DNA of 64,000 bases. It comes from Henricia sp. BOLD:AAB3569. Lineage: Eukaryota; Echinodermata; Asteroidea; Spinulosida; Echinasteridae. Positions 34,101 to 46,100 of the stretch are shown here, piece after piece. The first letter of the stretch is position 1, and every line of letters starts with the position of its first letter. The DNA is taken from NCBI GenBank assembly GCA_037783545.1, contig JBBELK010000372.1:558001-622000 (forward strand). The letters are read 5' to 3'. The notes under the pieces were generated by a model that saw only the letters and a program-made list of their open reading frames with translations, made no database searches and was not told where the DNA came from. The translations under genes were made by a program, and so were the position numbers.

Positions 34101-37100
34101 GCAGTAATACTTTAGAAAACCTGAAAAATCGGCGATCAATGGCGGAACCACGGTGATCATGGCGGTGCCACTGCGGTTTATGCCGTACAAGCACCGCAGT
34201 GGCACCGCGCCTTCGGTGTGACGGGGGTATTAGTCATATTGGCTTTCATCATCATGGTGATTTATCCCTTTTTTCCTCTAGGCGTCGGATGGAGAGCCAA
34301 GCTAACTCCCTTGGATCATCCGCTGTCAGAATTTGAGTTTGATGTCATCGTTGGAGCTGATGGGAAGAGGAACACGTTACAAGGCAAGTTAGCATTTCTA
34401 GCAGCTTTGTAGTTGGGACCAGGCAGTTCGAAACAAAGGTCGAGACCAAGACAGACGGGCTAAGACCAAAACAAAGTTAAAATTATGAAATTTTTGGGAT
34501 CAAATGAACTGCTGCAAAATCCTTTGCCACTGTTAGGGGGGTTCACACTGCACTATTTTCATCCATTGGACGTACGTTACATCCGTTGTCTGTCCGTCCG
34601 TCGTGTAGCCACACGTCAAAACGGATGAGTTGAATTTGTTCCAGATTCTGTCTGTTTACGTACGTCTTTACGAGCGGTTCACACTATCGACGCATCCAAC
34701 CGCATGCGGAGCTGAACAAAACACACGGGAAGCACGCATCGCGCCATTTTCATCCGCCATTTTCATCCGAGCAAAGCTAGCTCAGCATCCAGCCGCCTAA
34801 GTTCAGCCACACATTCGAAAACAAAGAATACATCTACCACAGGATTTAAAAAAAAAAAACTCTTTAGAAAATCATCCTGTGGTGGATGTATTTTAGTTGC
34901 ACTGTTGTACGTACAACAGACTTGACAGATGAAAAATCGACGGACAAGTAGACCTCGGATCAACTCTTCCGTCAGTTCTTACTGCTTTTCCTGTTTGATT
35001 TTTGTTAAAATTTATTTATTTAATTTATTTTTTTTTTTAAAAATTGTTTTTGGTCCTTCCGACAGGATTTAAGCGCAAGGAGTTCCGCGGCAAACTCGCC
35101 ATCGCGATCACGGCCAACTTCATCAACCGTCACACCACGGAGGAGGCGCGCGTCGAGGAAATAAGCGGCGTCGCGTTCATCTTCAACCAGAAGTTCTTCC
35201 AGGACCTGAAAGCCGTGACGGGAATCGACCTGGAGAACATCGTGTACTACAGGGACGACACGCACTACTTTGTCATGACGGCCAAGAAACGGAGCTTGCT
35301 AGATAAAGGAGTTATCCTGGAGGTTAGTTGGGCGAACAAAAAGATGTGCATGAATAATCCCTTCTGTCTTTTAAATTGAAATCTTAGGTCGTGTCGTTTC
35401 CGCGCAGCGAAACAAATTGGCATCTAGATTCGGATCTGTAATGAAACAAACACGCCCGTAAATACTGTAGACAGTTTATGCATTCCTATTGGCGGAGAGC
35501 GCGTCTCTTGGGTGGTCTTAAACGAATGATATAGGTCCCAGCTGGTTTTAAACACTTTGCACACAAAAACTGCACACCCTTTGCCCTAGTTGGTCGTAAA
35601 CCGCCATTTAGGCCCAGTCACCCTCACCCTAATTCTCTCAATGTTGCTCAAGTCACTTAGACTTACAGATAAAGAAGAACCAGAGTCTTGTAAATCTGCC
35701 GGAGATTACTTCATCCTTTCCTGCTTTCGCATAACACTATAAAAACAACTACATACATGTAGTGTACTCGGGTGGGACTCGAACCCACATTCTGCATTCT
35801 AGTACATATGTACAAGTGACATATCAATATCATTCGACATATTGATTCCATTTTTATATCGATATCGATGTCATTTTTCTACTCATTTTGAAACATCAAA
35901 ACTCTGTAAGGCACTAAAAAAAATAAAAAAAAAACAAAAAAACCAGACCTGGAATAAGAAATTGCTGAAATATTTAATAAGTTGCTTTTAATTGATGTGC
36001 AGATGCAGATATATCGATACCGGTAAAATGCCTATTTATCAATGGAGCTTATGTACAAGTACAAGATTTGCTTGGATTTTTCCTGCAGGACAAAGCAGAC
36101 ACGGCTCGGCTACTCGCCCGGGATAACCACAACCACGAGAAACTTAAGGCATACGCCCGCGAAGCTGCCGATTTCTCCACCAATGAGCAACTACCCAGGC
36201 TGGACTTTGCCCTAAATCATTACGGACAGCCGGACGTGGCGATGTTTGATTTCACGTCCCTGTTTCAGGCTGAGCATGCGTCGCGCATCATTGAGCGCAA
36301 CGGACATTTATTACTGATGGCGTTGGTCGGAGACAGTTTACTGGAGGTAAGGGCTAATTTTATAGACCATTCCCAGGACTCTTTCCCTGTACACATCCTC
36401 AATAGCTGGGACGCAGCTTTTACCAGTGCAACGACTGTGCGTTTTGTGTTGTTGTTTAGCTCTATTCGCACACACAAATTCACACTGAGCCTTTTCACGT
36501 GTAATTGCGACATGCGTCACTTTGAGGAAAAAGCGATGTAGAAGGAATTTTGAGTGAAACGATGCACTGTAAAAAGTGATTAATTAACCGCCAATGACAT
36601 AAGATAATAATTTAGATGACTTCATTAATTATATGACTTCATTATTATATTACTGCATTGACTTGAAAATACTTGAAAAGTCCTAACATTTTTGTAATCT
36701 GCTTTTTGCCAGCCCTTTTGGCCGACAGGCTCAGGCTGTGCCCGCGGTTTCCTCAGTGCCTTCGACGCCGCGTGGATGATCCGCAACTTGTCGTCCAATC
36801 AGATGTCTCTGCCTGAGGTCATCGCCGAACGCGAGAGCATTTATCGCCTTCTCGCCCAGACGACACCGGAGAACTTGAGCAAGTTGTACGAACAGTACGG
36901 CCTGACGCCGTCCTCGCGTTACCCGCACGTTAACCTCAAAGCCGCGGCACCACACGAGGTTGTCCATCTGTACGATACGGATGATGCCGACGTGAAAGCG
37001 AAGTGGGAAAAGATCGTACAGATTGAGAGGCAGTCTCTCAAACGAACAGGTTTGTGTCACATTAGACGGTTTCTCTAAAACTGGCCTAACCGTGGACAAT

Positions 37101-40100
37101 TTGTCTTGAACCTCCATCTGTTAAAGGAGCTTGTCCAGATTTTTCCAGAAAATGGATTTTGTTCTAACCTAACAATCATATAAAATACCTTCCATGGAAA
37201 GAAAACAGGAAATTTACAATCTCCAATTTGGATGTGGGAGCAAAAAGGTTGGTGTAATCACTGTACTGTTTTATGGAGCCAGATAAATTAGCTTACAAAA
37301 TACCGGTGGTTTTTTTAACAATATCCTTGCAAATATACAGATTGAGAATGCAAAATTTCCGAATGATATGACAAATGATATGATATTCAAAATTTCATCA
37401 CCCATGGGAAAAATGCGGGGGTCAGAAATGTGATCTGGACACACTCCTTTAAGTTAACTAGATCAAAATACTATGGAAATTGTGCACTTTCAGTCGTGGC
37501 TCCAAGATTATGGAATGGGCTTCCTGTGAATATTGGAGATGCCTTCACTTATGAGTCATTCACGTCTTTGCTTTAAACCCATCTTTTTAGGGATTATTAT
37601 TCTGGTCAGTGAGTTTCATGGTTTTATTGTGTTTAATGAATTCGTGCAAATTGAGATTTGGAAAGTGTGCAGAGATAATATTTATGTTGTGCACTTTAAA
37701 TGATAAATTATTAGATTAGATTATATTAAATTAGATTAAATTAGATTCTAAATGAGGCAGATGTTAAGCAGTCTGGGCCAAGTTTTTGTGACTAGTTCTA
37801 AAAATCAGCGGCAGATCTACGCCCATTAAAATATGAAAATACTATGCAAGCAGCACCTGGGTCTTGCCCAGAATGTCCATGATATTTGTCCATTATGATG
37901 GGCCTAGATTCACTAAAGTGGAACAGTCTTGACAGCGATTCCAAAGTGATTGGTCGATCAATGCCTTGTTATCCTTAAGTTCGCTGTATTCAACAAACTT
38001 CTGTTCTGATCAAGAATCGATATTTAAGTTAGGGATATTGGTATGTTATCAATTTTGAATTTTCTTTTTTCAAATGACTGTTTTCACCTATTCCTGTGAC
38101 GAGGTGTGTCTGTCATGCAGATACAACTGTCTAATCATATACAAAATCATTCAAGCAGAATGCATACCCTCAATAAAATATCTGCATACACCCCACAATA
38201 TCCCTAACTTATTGGGAGTAGTGTATATCATTCTGTATTATTTTTTTTGTCTCAAAGGGTCAGTCGTCCGAGGCAGTAAACTCTTAATGTGGTGTCAGCG
38301 AGTGACAGACACCTACAACAACGTCCACATATCAGACATGACAACGTCTTGGCGTAATGGCCTCGCCTTATGTGCAATCATCCACCGCTATCGACCACAT
38401 CTCATGTAAGTGATTATCTATCCTTGCAAGGAGCATCGCTACTCCCCCTGGATGGTATGCCTGTCCATCGCAGGTTTACCCCCAGCACAGATTGTTAGTT
38501 TTCATGAGATAGAGTGACTTGGAGCATTGCTACTCCTCCTCGATGGGATGCCAGTCCATCGCAGGTTTACCCCCAGCAGTTAGTTGGGTTTCTCCAACAT
38601 GTTGCTAGTTTTCATGGGATTGAGTGACTAGTAGCATTGCTACTCCCCGTGGATGGGATGCCTGTCCATCGCAGGTTTACCTCCAGCAGTTAGTTGGGTT
38701 TCTCCAACATGTTGCTAGTTTCATGGCATGGAGTGACTAGGAGCACTGGGATGCCTGTCCATCGCAGGTTTGCCCCCAGCAGTTAGTCTCCAACATGGCA
38801 TGGAGTTACGTGAAACATGTTTGACAGACCCAACAAGATCTCAAGTCATGAAATATACAATGCATCACATGGATGGTGTGAAATTTTGCTGCTCCGTAGT
38901 GGGTAATTTGCAAAATATTGGCATTTGCAAAAACAAATTGAGTATATAAACTACTTAACTAAAGCTTTTCTTCACTGCCCCACACAGAGACTTTAACTCA
39001 CTACGAGAAGAGGACATCGTCCAAAACAACCAACTGGCGTTTGACTTGGCCGAGCGCGAGTTTGGCATTAGTCCAACCATGACGGGGAAGGAAATCGCGG
39101 AGCTGGTTGCACCGGACAAGCTGACCATGGTGGCATACGTCTCGCGATTTTACGACCTCTTTAAGGATGAGCTGCCCCCACCGTTAAAATGTAAGAGAAA
39201 AAACTGTCAATTGGAAATGTTTTACCAGCTTTGTTGACTATTCTTTTATTCAATTGCTGTCTAGATAAAGAGCTAATAACGTCATTTTTGAAATAGGGTG
39301 GTATTTACTTTATTCATTACAGAAAGAATTGAACCTTTTCTGTTAAAGGCCCATTGTATCATTTGCAATGACCCGATTTTGTTTTTCATGAGTTGACAAG
39401 AAAAACCTTACTCAATGTTGATAGCAATGGTAACAAACACCACATGAATTTATTTCCGTCCAAAATGGTATTTCATGCTGAAAATTGACAACCGAAGGTG
39501 GTTTTCTAAAAAAAGTCCTGTGCACGGGACTTTTTTACTATTAACTTGTACACAAAATCCATATATAGATTTTCAAGGTTTTCTGAAGCATTGATGCATC
39601 TAAGTAGCTAAAATTTCTTCAGGTTAGTTTACCAACATTCTTCCTTAGATATGTTACACTCTTATTCCACGAATCTGTAAAATGCGAATGATACATTTGG
39701 CCGAATAATACATTTTCTTCACAGGATCATTAAAAAAAAAAATGTTTTCTTCTTTTCTTTAGCAAACATAACTAAAATCGAGGAGGTGCCACTACATAAC
39801 ATGAAATCACCCCCCGTTGCCAAGACTTCCCTCCTGTCTCGATTCTCCAACAAGTTTCGTCACAAGAAACCTCAACACGGCAATAAAGAAGATGAAAAAG
39901 CCTTGAGTCCCGTCCTCCCCAAGAGAGCCAAGTTCAAAGAATCACCGGTAAGAGATGAAACTGTTTAAAGGAGCGTGTCCAGATCACAAAATATATACCA
40001 ACTGTGCTTTAAGCCTAGCGTACATTGACCTTGCAACTGGAAGCAACTAGTGGCGACTGGCATTTTCGGCAACTAGGAGCAACTCATGGCAACTGGGAGC

Positions 40101-43100
40101 AACTGATCAGTTGCTTAAAAAGGTCGATTTACGTGCACTTGCAACTACTGGTAACTGCAAAAAATCCCAGTTGCCGAGAGTTGCTCATGTTCTACTTTCT
40201 GGCATCTAGTTGTACCCAGTTGCGGTCAGTTGCGTCGATGTACGCGTACTTGCAACTAGTTGCTGCCAGTTGCACAAGTGCTTCTGATCACGTGCGCGCA
40301 CATTGACAGCAACTGCAAGCAACAGTTGCTTCTAGTTTCAAGGTCAATGTACTCTAGTTGCCGTGTCGATGTGCGCGCTCTGGAAATGTAGACATGGCTG
40401 GATGCTCCCAGTTGCTGCTAGTTGCACAACTAATCAGTTGCTATCGACAGCAACTGATCAGTTGCTTCCAGTTGCAAGGTCGATATATGCTAGGCTTTAT
40501 AGCACGGCTGGTAGAGCGTCTGCCTGGTGAGTCAGAGGTCTCGGGTTCGAATCCCGATAAGGCCCTTATGATTTTTCTCTAATCCCAAGTTTGGTTGTCA
40601 AAATGCTGAAACTATTTCCTAAGGAAGCCTAAAAATGTAACAACCAAACTTGAGATAAGAGAAAAATCGGGATTTGAACCCAAGACCTCTGACTCACCGG
40701 GCAGACACTCTACCAGCTGAGCTATAAAGCATAGTGGTATACTCACTCGGGTTTTCCCTATGAATTTTTCTCTCAGTGTTGCATGGGAGGGCAACTGAGC
40801 AAAGTAAACGAATGCAACATCTTGTATGGTGCCTGATCACCGTTGAAATGAAAAATCGTAAGGGCCTTATCGGGATTCGAACCCGAGACCTCCCTTTTTT
40901 ACCAAAAATGTAAAAATACCCAAATTGACCATGACCTCCTTCAGACTTGAATTTGCTTGATCACACCACAAATACAAACTATGATTTATTAAAATGAAAC
41001 GCTTACTCGTTTCATAGTAATCTTCTCAAATTACTCTTCCAGGAAGCTGCATTAGAGAAAATCCGAACCGCGGACCTCCAGGCTCGCATCAAGGAACGAC
41101 TGATGGAGCAGGCCAAGGAGAGGGAAGCTCAGAGGACGTACGACATGAACGAGTTCCCGACCGGAACTAATCGAGTCAGCGGATTGGCCGAGATGCTTAC
41201 GGCACAGTTTAGAAATATTGCCGGTCTCACTGTGACAGACGACAACAGACCTATTAACAAGCCAGTGAGTTGTGGTTATACACAGGGTGTCCCAGAAAAA
41301 AGGGAAACCGGGATTGAATTGCTAATTACTCGGTATTGACTGACAATATTGGAAATCAGCAATAAGTTCATTGATAATGATAATGATATGGATTTATACT
41401 GCGCACTTATAAGTGATAAGGCGCCTACATTATCATCACCCTGATCATAGGGCTCCATTAAATCACTCCATATACCATCTCAGCTCCCTGGGGAGTATAC
41501 AGCCCCGGCTGCCTTAGGTGCTCAACCAAACACATCAACCTTCGCTACCCTCTCAGGTACCCATTTTGCTCCTGGGTGGAGAGAAGCAATGCGTGGCAAA
41601 GTACCTTGCCCAATGGTACACGCACCATGGATGGATTGGACCGGGATTCGAACCCACTACCTTTGGAACTAACCTAGGTTTTGAATACGATCCACTAGAC
41701 CGCTCCGCCACAGATACAACAAAGATAAACAAAACAAAAAGACCAATAATCCTTTATGTAGCGCTCTCATTAAAAACATATAAATGATTTTTGAAGTGAT
41801 TATTTGTCTTTTTATCCTGTTGAACGTTTTTTAGCGGATTAACCTATTCATAATCTGGTACAAAGCTATTTCTGACAGGGTCTTTATGAACCATTGGTGC
41901 TCAGTCATCCACGAAGGTATTCTGAATTTCTTGATGAAATAAGACAAGGTGATGAAACGGATAGTTTTACCATTTTCCAAAATTCTAAGTCATTACCAAG
42001 TACTCGGCAATTTAATAGTGGTTTCCTTTTTTTTGATACCCTGTAGTACAGACTCTTGTCGAAGGCTTGCTTGTCCTCACAAGTCCAAGGGTTTTTGTCT
42101 GGTCACAAGTTATTTAAAGTGAAGGAATTCCTGTCCGGAACTAATCGATTCGGCGGATTGGCTGAGCAACTCACGGCCCAGTTTAGATGCATTGTTAAAG
42201 TATATAAGCCAATGTAAATCGCCCTGATGTTAAATTAACGTAGGGCGTTTGCTAAATCCATTTTATTATTATTACTCAGTTTTGGTACCCCACTTTAGTG
42301 TAGTATTTTTCAAAGAGCATTGAAGAATGAAAATCATCTTGGATTTCATGAAAATAGATGTCAAATCTTAACAAATGAGAAAAGAGTGGATTTGAATAAT
42401 GCAAGTTATTAAACGAGTTTTTAAAGCGAAATGCTTCTAGTGATTTCCTGATGCCAGCGGTAATAATGGCCACAGCGCCAGGAGCACCCCGCAGGGTGGA
42501 CATGAGCATTATACACGAATCCGGTTGCTAAGGACTCCTTCCCTGCACGTCCGCCATTACTGGGGGCCATCCACTGCCATTTACTGGGCGCTTTGTCTTG
42601 TTGTTAAATCGAACAGCGCTCAACGCGTACGCGTACACAGGCTTCGCAAGCAAGTAAACGTGCAAAATTGTTCGAAGTGACAACATAATGTTACAGCATA
42701 TCATCAACACAAAACCCACAGTTCATGGCACTGGATGGCCCCCAGCTATGGCGGACGTACACGGACCATGACTTTGCAGCTTGGATTGGTGTATATAAGA
42801 ATCCACCATTACCATTGCCATTAACTTTCTCACAAACTTTGACGTTGTTTTTTTCTCAGAAATTGAAAGCTTTTGAGCCAAGAAAAACTCAGAACAGCGA
42901 CACCTGTTTCTTCTGCGGCAAGCGTGTCTACGTAATGGAGAGGCAAAGCGTGGAAGGACTGTTCTTCCACCGAGAATGTTTCCGGTGCCAACATTGCGAA
43001 ACCACGCTTCACGTCGGCAATTACGTATTCGACAGGGGGACAGAAGGAAAAGGTTAGAGTTTGTTTTCTGTCTTGATTTTTATAAATTTGACCGAGTGTA

Positions 43101-46100
43101 AAAGCTTTTGGCCTTGATGTTATGAAAATATGGCTGGATTCACACTGAACATTTTCACGCGTAAATTAAATGCTATTTTGGAAAAAGAAATCCGGCAAAG
43201 CCTTTTTTTTTTCAGGCAGGAAAAGTAAACGGCCGGAAATATAAGGAGAATATATTTGCAACTCTTCAAGTCCCAAAAAAAACATGGAAAATTGTCTCAC
43301 TTACTGATTAACGATGTCCGGATATGCCATGTATGTCATGTATGTACAGCCTATGTACACGCGCGTAGCACGTTTTCCCTAATGATTTGCACACATGCAG
43401 TATGTCTGTATCCCTGCCGTAAGCATTCACGGCTTAAGTACCGCGAAACTAGACTATCGATAAGAAGTACATACAGCAGTGGTTAGATCCATACAGCAAT
43501 GGTTAGATCACATACATGCTGACATATCCATTGCATTGCACTCATACTGTCAATGTACATACTGTACAGTGTACTGTGCTGGCGAGTCCTTGTGTACACA
43601 TGCAGTTATGATAGTGGCCGTAGATTTTTTCCGGCCCTGAAGGTAACGGCTGCTGGCATTCCTGTCATGCGCGTTGCTTTAAAGAAGGGCACCCAGATCA
43701 CATTTTTGAACTCGTCACTTTACCTCATGGGTGTTATTATTTTGATACCATATCATGTGTCACATTTTTCTCATTACCATTCTGAAATTTCACGCTCTCA
43801 ATTTTTATATTTTTAAGGATATTGTCAAAAACCACTGATGTTTTGGAAACTAATTTATTCTGTTTCATAAAGCAGTGCAGTGATTACACCAACCTTGTTT
43901 TTTGCTTCCACATCCAAATTGCAGATTGCAAATTTCCTGTTTTATTCCCATGAATAGCATTTTGGGGAAGTATTTTATGTTGTTAGAAAGAAAGAAATTT
44001 TGTTGAAAAATCTGGACAAGCTTCGTTAAGAAAAAGTGGCATGGAGGGAATTTAGAGTAAAATGATTCACTGAAAATCACAGAGTCACAAAAACACTTTC
44101 TGTCCAAGTTGATTCTGTGGTTTTCAGCTCGTTTTTCTCAAAGCGATGTGTAAATTGAAGTATTTATGAATTCTTATTTATAATGCAAATCAATACACCT
44201 AATTGGGTCTTTCCACACTAATGGGCCTATTTGAAAGATAAGTCAATAATTCCTTTCAAATGTCTTTACTTTATCTCAAACTCAAAGAAATTTCCTTGTA
44301 CTATTGTCAGGAGATAACTTTTGCCCCAAAAGAAAAGCTTGTGTACAAATTTTCCTATTACGTATGTAACGTGGACAGACCAATTTGTCACATTTTTTTC
44401 TGTCTTTGTTACATACGTAATAGGAAAATTTGTGCACGGGGTTTTCAGAAATGTATGTTGTAGGACTATTTTTCTTACTCCTTGGGGTAAAAGTTATTTC
44501 CTCGGTTTAACTGGATAATGTAAAGATAAAATTAAGACATTTGAAGTGAACTCGGACCTAAGATCTTGTATGTCACAGGAATGTACCCCATTACTGTGGA
44601 AAGACCCAATTATCAACTTGAAAAAGCATGTGTTTTCACAAGTATTCGCTTTCTTTTTTCTTTGTCCAGGAAAATTTTTCTGTCGGATTCACTATCAGGC
44701 TGGTCTTGTGAAGGAAAAACAGACACCGAATAGAAAACGACAACATATTGAACAGGTAAATTGTACATTAATTTTAATTAAGCAAATTGGAAAATTTACC
44801 TTCACAATCTTTGTGGGACCCCAGTAGTATGCAAGTCTTCTTGGGGGGTGGGGGAGGGGGTGGGGTGCGGTCTAAACAGATTTCGTCAAAAATAAGCTTT
44901 CTTAAAGAATAAGCAAAATAAATGCAAAATAAGCAAGTATTTTACTAATGTAACAACTTATCCAGTGACGAATTAAATACAAATTTTGTATAAGCTAAAA
45001 TCTTAGTAAAATTCTTATATATTTGACTTAAGTCTTCAATTAAATACCGCCCCAGATATTCAAATAAGGACTACTGAGTTTTGTGTAAACTATCCTAAAA
45101 AAAAAGAAATGCACAATTCAGCAACTGCCAGTATTTTGCATAATAGCCACCACGAAGCAGCAAAATTTCACACCATTCATGTGAAGCATTGTAAATCTCA
45201 TCTGCACCAAATATCTAGGCTTGTGACCTTCTTGGGTCTGCCAGACATGTAACGTAATTTTTACGAATATAGCAAAATTTCAGGTGACAGTAGGTGTGCA
45301 TTTCTTTGTTAATAGTGAGGTTTCGGTGTGCACGGTTAGTGATTATGACTACGATTAGCCAAACCTCATAATCGTTACCTTTCGCTGTCCGTAGAGGCGT
45401 AGAGGCGTTGCTATTAGTGTAAACAACAAAACAACACTTGGGATATTTTTGTAAACACCACAAGTACGCACAAATCGATGACGTAAAATTCACTAATAGT
45501 CGTCGTTTTGCCTAACCGTATGCGACCGAAACCTCACTATTGTGTATAATATTTTCTTCTCTTGTTGTACGTGCCAGCCACCGCCACCACCAGCCAAATT
45601 ACCATCCGTTACCACCATACCAGAGGATGATGCTATACCAGCTGCAGTCCAAACTCCCAAAGACCCTGACCACCTCTCAGAACCAATCCAGAAGCGGTAT
45701 CGTGCTACCCCGGAGCGCATCGGTAAAAAACAGCCAGTGTACTTTTTGTTTATTTGTTATAATATTTATTGTCCATTGGCCATTGTGAGACGCCATGTTT
45801 ATTCACTGAAGAATCCGTTGGCATGTTTGTGTTGTCACAGATTCGTTGAAGTGTTCGCGTATTTGGAACGAAACCGAGATCCCTCGTTGAGAAACTGCTC
45901 TCAAAGAGGAATTGGAATTTTACTGTGTATTGGGGTCGTCCATAAAGTACGTACGCATGGAGGGGCGGAGTCAGAGGGGGGAGTCGGAGCCAATGCGTAC
46001 ACCCAACGTTAAAGTACATGGGTGACGTCACCAATTGGGGGTGGGGGAGTCAGAAACGTCGGCATTTCGTGCGTACGTACTTTATGGACGGATTGACTTC

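Noticed and set aside
40499..40570. Functional tRNA gene
   Set aside because: A and B boxes are present, but the 5' and 3' ends do not form an acceptor stem, and the body continues into sequence shared with other SINE copies.
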